Assembly: GCA_009829735.1 (NCBI GenBank)
Contig: CM020619.1
Coordinates: 20,651,816-20,715,815, forward strand
Direction: 5' to 3'
Length of the DNA: 64,000 nucleotides
From: Pyropia yezoensis
Taxonomy: Eukaryota; Rhodophyta; Bangiophyceae; Bangiales; Bangiaceae
Shown: positions 43,924 through 54,660 of the stretch, in pieces
Position numbering within the stretch: position 1 is the first letter of the stretch
Layout: each line of letters starts with the position of its first letter
The notes under the pieces: generated by a model
What the model was told of the DNA's origin: nothing
The model's database searches: none
Seen by the model: the letters and a program-made list of their open reading frames with translations, nothing else
Position numbers and translations under genes: made by a program

Positions 43924-44392
43924 TGTGGCAAAAAGCACTCACACGCGCAGCACCTTATTTGGGGCGGTCCACGCAGGCTGCCTCCCGTGTCCAGAGAATC
44001 GGAAGGAGAGCAAGTCGCACACGCGCTGTCTCCGTTGTAGGGCCATCCCCCTACCAGTAAAAACGAAGATGGTGTGTGGGCCAACAGTTTTTCGGTCGGG
44101 ACGGCCAAGCGAGGCCAAGCCCCGCCGTCCCTCCCCCTATCCCCCCGGGATCCTCTCGAAAACTCGCAACTCAGAATCCCCCACCCCAGCACCAGCCCAA
44201 CGGGCCACACAAAAATACACTACGACAGAATGAAGCAAACCCTCAAATCCATGTTGGATTTACAATCAAGCAAAGTATTCCGGACTTCGGGAAATTCGGG
44301 ATAAAATGCAATGGGAGGAACAGGTCAGACCAGTTGCCACCCGTTCCGGTAGGGCGCGCTCTGCCCCCTTACGTGTGGCCAGTTCTGCAACA
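43924..44392 (-). repeat. gypsy-2 5' LTR (469 bp)
   Basis: On the minus strand it runs from TGTTGCAGAACTGG to TTTTTGCCACA, directly followed by the primer-binding site. It is homologous to 34472-35034 with considerable divergence, indicating age. Confidence 0.8.
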
Positions 44393-45110
44393 TGCCTGGC
44401 ACATCTGGATGTACCGAATCGCCCATCCCCACAAAGCCTGTCATGCTTCCTTGCTCTGCAACAAGCTAATATCTACACAGGCCGACGCCATCCTCCTCAA
44501 CAAGCTGACGGCCACCACGCGCGACCACGCGCTGACGCTTCAACAACCCCGCTTGTACCTGACGTCCATCCGCATCTGCGCGTACGCGGACCAGTCGGGG
44601 TCCCCCCAGACGCCGGCTAAACGTCACCTTTAGTGGCATTTGATCACCCTCGTGGACGCCTCCAACCGCCTTGCCCTCCTCTCCTTGAGATCCCGGCGTT
44701 CTAGCCGCACAGTCCACAATACCGGGGGCGTCGAGCAGCTCGCCGTGGAAGATGCACTGCAGGACGCAGTGGACATCTTCAACCTCCTGCATGAGTTGCA
44801 GGCCCACACCGTCCCCATCACCGCCTGGAGCGATTCGGCCGCAGCGTACAGCTTAGTCATCGGCGAAAATGAGCCTGCCGAACATCAGAGCAAGCCGGAC
44901 GATTTCCTCGTCCTCCCGGCCCATCGATACGCCACCCTGTACGAAGTATTCCGAGTGAAAAGCGCGGACACCCCATCCAACGCCCTGTTCATGCCGTCCC
45001 ACTCGCGGCTGAAGCCTAAATCCTTTCTGAAAACGGCCCGCGCATCAGGCTACCTGGACACGCCTGTCCGGGCTGCCACAACAAGCGCTGCAGCGCACAA
45101 CTCGCCCAGG
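44393..45110 (+). pseudogene. Ty1/Copia-type RNase H fragment
   Basis: It reads, across one stop near 44632: ICAYADQSG...LITLVDASNRLALL, RSSRTVHNTGGVEQLAVEDALQDAVDIFNLL, PITAWSDSAAAYSLV, DDF...VFRVKSADTPSNAL. This is the order of the Copia RNase H: YAD, then R-x-T...EQLA-DA, then SDS, then the PSNAL end. By eye it resembles the Copia groups of algae and stramenopiles more than the Gypsy domains here. The 5' remainder is cut off by gypsy-2 at 44392. Beyond about 45110 the frame loses protein character. Confidence 0.65.
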
Positions 45111-46132
45111 CCGGACCTGACTATCAAGCGGTCACTGCGCCCGGCCAAGCCTTCCAACTGCTGCACGGCTCCTGTCTCGTGCTTTTCTGTTCAGTCGTTT
45201 CTTTGCTTGGTAGTGCACGTGCCCCGCTTAAATTCGTGCGATCGAGGTTCGTGTTTTATTCCGATTGAGGCACGTGCGGGGGGGATTTCAACTCCGGTAT
45301 TCCCCACGTATCTGACACTCACGTGTCGGGGACGCCCCATGTGTAGGACAATGTCAGCATTCCAGTTCGGCCGCACCGCCCCCGACTAAGGGTGGCACCG
45401 ACGGGAGGGAACAGATATAGAGGAACACGTTTTTCAATCTTCACACGTGACCACGTAAAACACGTGTTCAAACACGCAAGAATCGTAAAACAAGCAAAAC
45501 ACGCCTCCTCGAAATGCTTTGAAGCCCCCCCTGCTCGTAAAGTAGCACCTTATGCTGACGTTTCTGTGTGGTAAATTTGGCCTTGCTGAGCACGTGGGCG
45601 CGCCATCTCGAGGCATTCAGTGGCGCTCTACTTCTATCTGCCTGCTCAATCTCGCGGCCTCGCGCTGGTCGATCTCAGCGGCACCATCTCACGGCCACTC
45701 TCGGGATGGCGCGCTTCGGGAAAGCCAAGGCTCCGTATGGACAGCCTTAGCGTGTTTGGGAGGGTGAGCGTGATGTCAATGGTAAATACAAAGCGTACAA
45801 GGAGCTCACAAGCCGCGCCTTGTGAATTGAGCACAGTCGCTGCTGTGCACTATGTTTGCGCGAAAAGGAACGGCTGCGTCTTTATTTATTCAAAGCACGA
45901 ATAGCACATCCCTCAAGGCTGCGTGTAAGACATGACACGCTCTTAAACACGTGTAAACACGCCAGAGGCGCCACATTCAACACGCGCCCGGGGCATGTTG
46001 TACAACCCTACTCACAATGCCACCTGCGCTGCAGCACTGCTTCAATACGTCGCCGTCTCGAGCCTGAGACTCGATGTTTTCTTTGTTCCCAGGCCGCTTA
46101 GCGCAATCATCGATGGCGCACTTGTGCTGTCC
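45111..46132. repeat. ACACG-rich clustered repeats, no gene
   Basis: Five ACACG motifs occur within 45422-45507 and four within 45933-45990, often as AAACACG(C/T). The interior has lower GC and no supported ORF. Such clustering resembles subterminal binding repeats of a non-autonomous DNA transposon. I found no terminal inverted repeats. Confidence 0.35.
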
Positions 46133-47097
46133 TGTCATGATTTGCCCCTAAAATCAACACCTGGAACCCAGGGTATATGGACTAGGACCTCTTCTCACGT
46201 GTCGTGCCCCGCTCACTCTCCCAAGAACGCATCAGCTTTCCACAACCCTGGGCGACACCGCGCTGTACCCCTGATATTCTGCGAACGTCGGCTGGTCGCA
46301 ACAAATCCGTCGTCAACTCACTGTCGGAACGTGGTCATGAATGTCAAAACTCGACAACAAAGAACGAGCGACATCGTCGACCAACCACGGGCGGACATCC
46401 GCATCTGCGCTGCCGGAAGAATATTCTCTGCGTTGGTAGAAAGCTGGCATCAAGGACGTGCCACATGATTAACCGACACCGAAGACAGCACATATCCTCG
46501 CTGGCGGCTGAGTGTGATATGACTGGCTCGCCGCCTGTTGCATTGACTGAATTTGGCCAGCTGGCTGGTAACTGACTCTCAGGCGAACGGATTCCTTGGA
46601 TTAGGCCGTGCTGGCCCTTACGGCCGGTCGGACCTCCCGGCCGACAGGCGTTTGAAGCCTTCTGGTGGGGCGCGCTGGGTGTCATGCATGGGAGCTCCTT
46701 TACTTCGGGCGAGCTGGTGCTGCACTCCTTTAGTGCGCACGCCCGCCTATGCCTTGTTCTGAGAGCCATGCTTTGTTTTTGGGCCGTTCTGTGCCCACCC
46801 GCGGCGCGGCGGGGAAGCGAATGCTTTGGGGCTCCTCGGGTGCCCCTACGCCAGTGTTTAGTGCGTGTGTGTCGGCGCCCCCGGATGAGACCGGGGGTGC
46901 AACCACAGACACAGACGAAGGACACCGTTTACCCTTTGAACCCTCGATCCTCACTGACGTCGCGACCATTTTCCTCCCCAGACCCACCCCCGTCAAGACC
47001 ACCGCCCGCTTTCCAATACCCTGCTGCCCAATGGGCTGGCAGGGCCCGCTGACACTCCGACGAGTACGTTGATTGCGCCCTGGTTGTTGGTGGGTCC
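46133..47097 (+). repeat. gypsy-3 5' LTR
   Basis: It begins TGTCATGATTTG and is homologous to 51771-52734. About 590 bp in the middle (46192-46780) differ by only about six substitutions, whereas the first 58 bp and the last 300 bp diverge strongly. Confidence 0.85.
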
Positions 47098-47796
47098 TCT
47101 TATGTGGTAGCTTCCGATCGTTCGACTTTTTACCTTGCGGCGACCGCGACTCCGTTCGTGTTATTGACTTCCCTCCGATTGTGACGTCGTGTTGCCCGCT
47201 GCGTTCGGCGAGCCACGGGCCCTGTAGGACGAACGAGGCACTGACAAGTGTCAGCCGTGCGGTGTGACGTGCCAGAGCCCTTCGGTGTTACGCGGAGAGC
47301 GCAACTCACGTCGGCATCCTAACACTGTCAATCGCGCTTCCAGTCTCCCACGCTGTGATCCCTATGGGCGTGAAATGGAGCCAGTGGTGCATCTCGAAAG
47401 CCACGTGCGTGGCAGGGCTCACCACCGTCAGCTGGGGCGGGGCCCCGATTGCCAACCCCCATTGATTTTCCGCGAGAGCCCAATTTTCCTTGTCTGATAC
47501 CTCCACGACGCGAGGATCCGACGAGACCGACTCGGGCCAAAGCGTGGACGCGAACCTAAAGTCCGACTGCGCGCAATCGTACAATGTGCTTGTGAGTATT
47601 CCAGCGAAAACGTGTTGCACGATCTTGACCTCGTTGCGGCGACCCCGCGGCATTCGACCGATTGTCGCGCGCCACGACATCGCTTGACCAAATTACTTGG
47701 ACAGGTCCATCCGGCTTTCGACTGGGCACCTGTTTTGTGAGGCTTGCTCGATCTGTCCTGTGAAGTTGTAAGTCTCGGCAGTAATTCCTGTGCACC
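47098..47796 (+). other. gypsy-3 leader
   Basis: This is untranslated leader between LTR and gag, with no supported ORF. TGGTAGCTTCC at 47105 could be a primer-binding site (it starts TGG, as for an initiator-tRNA type), but the match is short. Confidence 0.4.
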
Positions 47797-48702
47797 ATGG
47801 ACCCCTTAAATACTGCTGGCGCGATCCCGGTCGATTCTGGGTCGACATCCGCCATGCCGAGTGTTGAAGCATGGAATCAGCTTACGACATTTGAGACGCA
47901 GATGCGTGACGAACTCGAAGCACACGAAGACAAATTTGCAGACACGCAGCAGGAGCTCGCCGAGACGAACGCGAAAGCACCCCGCGAGAGCGCAAAACCC
48001 ACACGGCCCAACCAGCCCGGTCTGTTATGTGGGAAACCCGGGACCATTGATGCTTGGTGCTCCCACAAGGACTCCTACATCCGGCTGAGTGAGCCCGCCG
48101 ACGCGTGTCGTGTCCCTTGCGCCAACGTCGATGGAGAAGCGTTCAACTGGAGGCACACGTGTAGTCAGACTACGGACGCTCCAAGCTGGGACGTCTTCGG
48201 TGCTGCGCTCATCCGGCGCTTCTTCCCCATGAACAAGACGCAGGCAGCACGGGACACACTGCTCGCGTGGCGTCAGATAAAGGACGTCGGGATGGTTAAC
48301 AAGACTTTCCTGAGCGTCGTCGTGGACATCCCCAACATCGCTGAAGCGGAAAAACTTGACCGCTACGCCTGAGGTCTGAAACGGGACATCTGGCAGGCAC
48401 AGTGCCTTTAGAACTACACTGAACTCGAGCCTCTGATGACAGACGCCCTATGAGCGAAAGCTGCCAAGGATGGCGCTTCACGCGTCACTTTCAACCTCAG
48501 CATCACCTCTAGAAAGCCATCTACGACAGGAGTCTTCCCAATGGACAATTACCGCATGACGGTCGAGAAGCTGATGACCGAGGAGCGCGAGCGCTGCATG
48601 CGCGAGGGCGATTGCCTCCGCTGTCGCGAAATGGGGCACGTGGCCAAGGACTGCCCAAAAGGCCAGCGGAGCTCAAGCAGCTACCGTCGTCAACAACGGT
48701 GA
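47797..48702 (+). pseudogene. gypsy-3 gag, three in-frame stops
   Basis: The ATG at 47797 begins a 191-codon frame with a coiled-coil-like segment (FETQMRDELEAHEDKFADTQ) and the capsid-type region WDVFGAALIRRFFPMNKTQAARDTL. Stops at 48370 (TGA), 48409 (TAG) and 48451 (TGA) interrupt an otherwise continuous frame that reaches the zinc knuckle CLRCREMGHVAKDC (about 48607-48650). The end is near 48702. The stops fit C-to-T changes in CGA/CAG codons. Confidence 0.8.
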
Positions 48703-48968
48703 AAGATGGTCCTTCGCTTCCGGAAAACATTGTCTCACCCTTCGAAGGCCCGCATCTCGGGCAACTTCAGTCCACTGCTTTTGTCAATGGCCACGTTCTG
48801 AAGGTGCTGTTAGACGACGTGTCTCTTATCAACGTCGTCTCCAGGCGCCTCGTGAAAACTCTGAATGCCAAGACCACCGAAACGGACCTCGCGGCAGTTA
48901 TGCCCGATGGTCGCTCCCATGTACCCGGGGAGATCATTGAACCCTTCAAGATTCACATCGGTCTCTAA
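48703..48968 (+). pseudogene. gypsy-3 protease region, degenerate
   Basis: The block NGHVLKVLLDDVSLINVVSRRLV sits where the D-S-G active site of the protease is expected. The Gly is missing (DDVS). A second block (EIIEPFKIHIGL) matches the following strand. The frame used runs to the stop at 48968. Confidence 0.5.
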
Positions 48969-49237
48969 CAAGAATGACCACGATTCGCCGCATGCAAGCT
49001 AAGCGCGTACGACGTTATCCTCGGCAAGATGTGGCACAGTGACAAGGGTGCCACGATCAACAACAAGAAGCTGAAGATATCCATCAGTTCAACCACAAGA
49101 GCAAGTATATCACCGCCTCCCTCAAGAAACCTGAGGGCTTTATTAGCCGGAAGCCTCTCGCACGTGACATCATCCAAGCGGCCCCTGTCACCGCCAGCTA
49201 CTTTCAATCTGAAGTCCCCTCAAGAAGCTGTGATATC

Positions 49238-50130
49238 ATGGGAGAAGCTGAAGACAAAAGTAAAGTCCAAGAGGTTCTTGAGGAGTATGCTGACATCTTC
49301 CCGGCTGAACGCACGGACAAACTCTCTCCAATGCGTAGTCATAAGCTTAGCGTCAAGCTGACCAACGACCCTGAACCACGTCGCAGCCGAATTTACCGTC
49401 TTTCCAAGTGGCAACTCGATGAACTAGAGTCGCCACTTGCGACTGTGACTCGAAAGGGACTCATCCAGCCAAGCGCCTTACCGTGCGGCTCCCCCATCTC
49501 ATTTGCTGCGAAGAAGGACGGCGGCTTGCGGATGTGCATCAACTACCGAGCATTGAACAAGGCTACCATCTAAAATGCACATCCTCTGCCACGTATCGAG
49601 GACATCTGAGATCAACTACGAAAGGCCAAGTACTTCACCAAGACTTACCACCAGATCCGGCTGGACCCTGAAACCATCCCGTTGACGGCGTTTCGGACTA
49701 AACATGGATTGTACGAGTTTTCGGCGCTACCGTTCGCACTGACGAACGCCTTCGCAGTGTTCATGAGTCTGATGAACGATGCATTCAGACCGCACCTATC
49801 CGACTTCATCTGCTTCTACTTAGACGACACTTTTGGTCTAATGAGAATCCTACGAGGATCACCTCAAACCCCCCAGAATAACTCTGGCCAAGCTACGAAA
49901 ACACAAGCTCTACGCCATGGCGAGCAAGTGCCAATTCGTTCGAACCACTCTCGAATACCTCGGCCACGTCATATCCGACGCATGCCTTTCTATGGATGAC
50001 CAGAAGGTCCAGCCCTTTCGGACGTGGGCCCGTGCAAAGGGCATATGGGAGCGAAAGAATTTACCAAGGGCTTTGCTTCCAAGTACTAGTGGAAGACTAT
50101 GCGGCAGGACATCCAAAGATGCGTACATTT
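49238..50130 (+). pseudogene. gypsy-3 reverse transcriptase, YLDD intact
   Basis: Fingers (SPISFAAKKDGGLRMCINYRALNKATI) end at a stop (49571-49573). The frame continues after it and after a second stop (about 49609) into YFTKTYHQIRLDPE, LPFALTNAFAVFMSLMND and the active site FYLDDTF (about 49815-49835). A frameshift near 49850 follows, then the thumb (CQFVRTTLEYLGHVISD). RNase H is barely recognisable and probably partly deleted. Confidence 0.8.
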
Positions 50131-50179
50131 ATCTGATTCGTGGCAGCGGCACGAAGCCAAAACTCATTTACCTTTGGGT

Positions 50180-50391
50180 CACCACAAACCTCTTGATCCC
50201 CGAAGCCAAAGATGGGCAAGTGTCTCGGTGGTCTTCGTCACCCCACTGCCACTGACAGAACAAATTCACAACGGCAGATATGTCGTGGTTGATCGACTCA
50301 CCAAGATGATTCGCCTGGCACCAATACAGCCGGAATGTACGCGCTCGTCGCAGCCCAGCTCTGCCACTGTCACAACTATCGCAACCGCGGC
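50180..50391 (+). pseudogene. gypsy-3 integrase, part upstream of LTR insertion
   Basis: The block GRYVVVDRLTKMIRLAPIQP contains the first catalytic Asp of the integrase. The zinc-binding module and RNase H expected before it are missing, so part of pol is deleted. The coding sequence is cut at 50391. Confidence 0.7.
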
Positions 50392-50860
50392 TGTGGCAAA
50401 ACCCACTTACACACACGGCACCCAAGTTGGGGCGGTGTACAAGGGCTGCCTCCCGTGTCGGGGGAACCGGAAGAAGTGTAAGTCGCACACACTCTGTCCC
50501 TGTTGTGGGGCAATCCCCCCACTGACAAACAAGAGGATGGTGTGTGGTCCAACAGTTTCTTGGTCGGGACAGGGACGCAGGGCCAAGCCCCGCTGTCCCT
50601 CCCCTTATCCCCCGAGGGTCCCCTCAGAATCTCGCCACTCAGAATCTCCCACCCCAGCACCTGCCCACCGGGCCACACGAAAATTCAAGACGATAAATGC
50701 AGAAAACCTTCAAGTCCAAGTTGGATTTACTACTAAGCTAACTATCCCAAACTTAGGGAATACGGACCCAAATGCAGGGGGAGGAACGGATCAGGCTAGT
50801 TGCCTGCCGCCCCTTGCATGGCACGTGTTGCCCCCGTACCTGGAGGTCAATACTGCCTCA
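50392..50860 (-). repeat. Family A solo LTR inserted in gypsy-3 integrase
   Basis: It spans 469 bp from TGTGGCAAAACC to ACTGCCTCA (plus strand). The flanks are GCGGC (50387-50391) and ACGGC (50861-50865), a 5-bp duplication with one mismatch. It is homologous to 39374-39843 and to the gypsy-2 LTRs. It splits the integrase core between the first and second catalytic Asp. The short frame CLPCRGNRKKCKSHTLCPCC is open here. Confidence 0.85.
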
Positions 50861-51757
50861 ACGGCCTACCTCAAGAAGTCCTCTGCGACCGGGACCCATC
50901 TTTCCTCTCCAACACCTGGCGGTCACTAACGGAAATTGTCAAGGTCACGATCAAGGCCCTCTCGGCCTACCACCCGCAGACGGACGGCCAAACTCAGATT
51001 TTGGACAAGGAGATTGAATAAAACCTCATAAACTTCGTCAGCCATCATCAAAGCGACGGAGACCTCATTCTAATTGCCGCGGTAGTTACGTACGACCGAT
51101 CGCCTAACGCAGAAACAACGTTCCCTCCATTCTTCTTGAACTACGGGTTTGATCCAAGGACCGTGCCCATGGACATTTTCGGCAGCAGGGAGTCAAATCT
51201 ACTTGCCTTGTCGAATTTGTTAACCAGTCTCCACGATGCTCGAAACACGGCTATTGCCGCCATGCAGGGCGCTAATGAGTCGCGCTCGGCGTACGCAAAC
51301 CGTCATCGCCGACCTTGCACGATCACTGTGGGCGACCTGGTGCTCCGTAGCACGAACGACCCCTTCTTCCACGCCTTTTAAGGCGCTCGTGAGCTGAATC
51401 CCAAGGACTTCGGACCATACCAAGTCACGGAGAGCATCCATGGCGTCACTTTCCGTCTCGATCTTCCTCAAGCTGTGTTCGATCGCAAAGTTTACAACGC
51501 CTTTCACGCCAGCCTCGTCAAGACCTACCGCGCTAATTTGTATGGTTGATTTCCTCCCGTTGCACTCCCGGTTGCTTTTCGGGATGGCTCTGTGAAGATT
51601 GAAGTGGAATCCATTGTACTTTCACGAAAGCGCCGTGGGCGACTGCGGTACATAGTGAAGTGAATAGGCTTCGACGTCAGCGAGAACACTTTGCTGACAA
51701 GGCAAGCCATTGCGCACGACCATGAAGTTTTGGACGCGCTTCTTCGACGCTCGTCCA
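50861..51757 (+). pseudogene. gypsy-3 integrase downstream part and chromodomain-like tail
   Basis: It resumes with GLPQEVLCDRDPSFLSNTW (second Asp) and AYHPQTDGQTQILDKEIE, where the usual GQ(V/T)E...N reads GQTQ, so the catalytic Glu is not in its normal place. A stop follows at 51019. Then come FLNYGFDPRTV, YANRHRRPCTITVGDLVL, and LDLPQAVFDRKVYNAFHASLVKTY. After further stops, VESIVLSRKRRGRLRYIVK and IGFDVSENTLL resemble a chromodomain. Confidence 0.75.
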
Positions 51758-51770
51758 AAGGGTAGGGAGG
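51758..51770 (+). other. gypsy-3 polypurine tract
   Basis: AGGGTAGGGAGG ends exactly where the 3' LTR (TGTAAGG) begins. Confidence 0.65.
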
Positions 51771-52734
51771 TGTAAGGATTTGTCCTTTAAATCCACTTGT
51801 GGAACCCAGGGGAAAAGGACTGGGACCTCTTCTCACGTGTCGTGCCCCGCTCACTCTCCCAAGAACGCATCAGCTTTCCACAAACCTGGGCGACACCGCG
51901 CTGTACCCCTGATATTCTGCGAACGTCGGCTGGTCGCAACAAATCCGTCGTCAACTCACTGTCGGAACGTGGTCATGAATGTCGAAACTCGACAACAAAG
52001 AACGAGCGACATCGTCGACCAACCACGGGCGGACATCCGCATCTGTGCTGCCGGAAGAAAATTCTCTGCGTTGGTAGAAAGCTGGCATCAAGGACGTGCC
52101 ACATGATTAACCGACACCGAAGACAGCACATATCCTCGCTGGCGGCTGAGTGTGATATGACTGGCTCGCCGCCTGTTGCATTGACTGAATTTGGCCAGCT
52201 GGCTGGTAACTGACTCTCAGGCGAACGGATTCCTTGGATTAGGCCGTGCTGGCCCTTACGGCCGGTCGGACCTCCCGGCCGACAGGCGTTTGAAGCCTTC
52301 TGGTGGGGCGCGCTGGGTGTCATGCATGGGAACCCCTTTACTTCGGGCGAGCTGGTGCTGCACTCCTTTAGTGCGCACGCCCGCCTATGCCTTGTTCTGA
52401 GAGCCATGCTTTTTTTTGGGCCGTTCTGTGACTACCGGCGGCGCGGCAGGGAAGCGCATGCTTGAGGGCTCCTCGGGTGCCTTGACACGAGTATACAGTG
52501 CGTGCGTGTCTGCGCCACCAGATGAGACCGGGGGGGCAATCACAGACTTAGAAGAAGGACACCGTTTACCCTTTGTACCCTCGATCCTTACTGACGTCGC
52601 GACCATGTTCCTCCCCAGACCCACCCCCGTAAAGACCACCGTCCTCTTTCCCGTACACTGTCGCCCTATTCGCGGGGTGGGCCCACAAATACCCCCACGA
52701 GTGCGTTGAGGGCTTTCGTGTTGTGGGTGGGTCC
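51771..52734 (+). repeat. gypsy-3 3' LTR
   Basis: It is 964 bp long and homologous to 46133-47097. It begins TGTAAGGATTTG. The end is set where similarity stops (GGGTCC), so it is uncertain by a few bases. Confidence 0.85.
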
Positions 52735-54539
52735 AAAAGTGCCCACTCGCTTCGTGAGGGTGGAGCGCCAAGTCGGGGAGAGGGAAGGATGACATGAAGC
52801 GGGGGGTCATCCGCTGTTCCTGGTCGGGAGGGCGGCTGCGGAAATGCGGGGTGTGGCCGCTGCCGGGCAAGGGGAGAGGCCGCGGCCCCAAGCGCGGCGG
52901 CTGAGGCCGGGCACCGAGAGGGCTATTTCGGGAAGGGGGCTTCCACAGGCGGCTAGTGGTGTGAGCGGGCAGCGGCTGCTTGAGAAAAGCCGGCTGCTGG
53001 CGGATGCGGCCGGGGTCGTTGCGCGGTGTTGCTGAGAATGGGGTGCCCACGGCCAGGCAGAGGGCGGCTGCGGCCGGAGTCGTTGCGCGGTGTTGCTGAG
53101 AATAGGGTGGCCACGGCCAGGCAGAGGGCGGCTGCTTCATGATGGATTGGGCGGCGGCAGCTGAGGGGGGGGCGGCTGCTGCCCGGGTGAGAGCGGCCGT
53201 CGCAGGGGGTAAGCGGACGCTGGCGGCTGAAAGAGGGGGTCGCGTGGTTGCTGCATGTGGGAAGGGTTGTGCAAGACGCCCTATTTTGCCAGGCGTGTGG
53301 GCCTGTCACGCTACTATACGGTACAACACGCCTCTTCCGTTGACCACGCCCAACACTCCCGAAGTGACCCCCCCACATTAGGCCAACAGATACCAGTCAC
53401 TGTCACTTTTGCTGATTGATCAAATTATATTCGGCTTCAGGCGACACAAAGTGACAACTTTCGCCTACTCTTGCACGTCTCATCTCTAGCACGCCCAGAC
53501 CACGCCATTCCAATTGGCGGGCGTGTCGGCGTGACACACCTAAAACACGACTGAAACATGCCTGGGGCGTGTTCGTATAGACGTCCCAGTCGTGTTGCGC
53601 AACCCAATCTCTAGGGGATCTGAGCCTGCGGGCATCCAAGGGCATTTGGTGCGCGATCAGTGCTGGGTGGAGGACGGCTGCTCCTTGGGGCGGAGAGGCT
53701 GCTGGTGATCGGGGGCGGGGGGCTGGCGGCCGCTGTGTAAGGTGGGGCGGCTGCGGCGGGAGAGGGGCCGAGTGCCGCCGGGGGGGGCTTTTTAGGGAGG
53801 TGAAGGCCGGCGGTCGCTGCCGGGGGGGGGGCAGCTATGGTCGCGCGGGGGTTGCCCTGCTGCCAAGATGTGGGTGGCCTCCGCCTCGAGTCGCGGCGGG
53901 CGGCAGTGGTGGGGAGCGGATTGGCGGGGGAGGGGGTCGGGTAGCTGCTGCCTGTAGACTGACTGCGGCTGCCGGCGGCAATGGCCTGGTGGATGGCGGC
54001 GGGGGGCGGAGTGGGGCGGCGCGGGTAGACTGCTACAGTAGTGACAAGGGCGGCCTGGGGGCGGCCGCCAGAGCTTAGTGGGCCGGTCGTGTCCGTGGAG
54101 TGGGGGAGAGCATGTGGGAGAGCGCCGTGCGGCTGAAGGACTCGTCGACCAGGGGTTGTTGCGGTCGCGCCTCTGGAAGCGTTGACGACCGGTGAACTAT
54201 GGAAAGCTGGGGCGATGTATTAAAGTAGCCCTCGAGAAACGTACCGAGCTCGCAGAGAGTGAAGGGGAAAAGAGACCTGCTGACAACACCGCTGTGTTGT
54301 GCATCTAGTTACGAGACGGTTCGCGTAGTGCCACGTGGGTCCTGGCACGTGGCCTCCTCGACGAGGGTGTTGGGTATTTCTCACTTGGAAGTCTATTACC
54401 TTGACACTGATGACGAATTCCTGCTCTTCTTGCAAAGATTCGCTGTCAACACCACTCTCTTCGGAGGGCGGGCTGCCATTGGTTGTAGTAATTAGCTACA
54501 CTGCTCTTGAGTAGCTGACGAAGGGCGTACCCGATCCGC
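52735..54539. other. GC-rich region without supported gene
   Basis: GGCGGCTG motifs recur through 52830-53180 and 53670-54060. A CACGCC-rich, lower-GC island lies at 53280-53640 and resembles the ACACG clusters at 45422-45990. The frames present are short or low complexity (Ala/Gly/Arg). Confidence 0.45.
53006..53133 (+). repeat. 64-bp tandem duplication
   Basis: Two adjacent copies (53006-53069 and 53070-53133) start GCGGCCGG(G/A)GTCGTTGCGCGG and differ at only a few positions. Confidence 0.85.
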
Positions 54540-54660
54540 TTGGCCTCCCCCCCAAAAATTCCAGCGCAGTGCCCGATGTTCCGGGATCCACCGCAAGCGC
54601 GTTTTGACCCCGGAACTACTGTTGAGACCTTGTCAAGTGGCCCTCTACATCGAAGTTCAC
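54540..54660 (-). repeat. Family C 3' internal fragment, inverted
   Basis: The reverse complement matches 55335-55420 (TGACAAGATCTCAA...GCGCTTGCGGTGGATCC), the stretch just upstream of the LTR at 55420. No LTR is attached. Confidence 0.65.

Larger units (their letters stand above)
34472..44392 (-). mobile_element. gypsy-2: Ty3/Gypsy chromovirus with both LTRs
   Basis: The order on the minus strand is 5' LTR, primer-binding site, gag with CCHC knuckle, protease, RT, RNase H, integrase and a chromodomain-like C-terminus. Then come a convergent plus-strand ORF, a polypurine tract and the 3' LTR. The structure is complete, but the pol frame is interrupted by stops, frameshifts and a 470-bp LTR insertion at 39374-39843. 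The five bases outside the two LTRs (CTTAC left, TGCCT right) do not match, so the element is old or recombined. On its right it cuts a Copia RNase H gene. Confidence 0.85.
46133..52734 (+). mobile_element. gypsy-3: Ty3/Gypsy chromovirus with 965-bp LTRs
   Basis: It has paired LTRs, gag with a CCHC knuckle, degenerate protease, RT with YLDD, integrase and a chromodomain-like end, then a polypurine tract. No antisense ORF follows pol, unlike the other gypsies here. Stops and frameshifts are present in gag and pol, and a family A LTR interrupts the integrase (50392-50860). I could not find a clean target duplication. Confidence 0.85.

Noticed and set aside
45110-45389. C-terminal extension of the Copia RNase H frame
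   Set aside because: After the PSNAL end the composition becomes atypical and no family feature is seen; it is open by chance.
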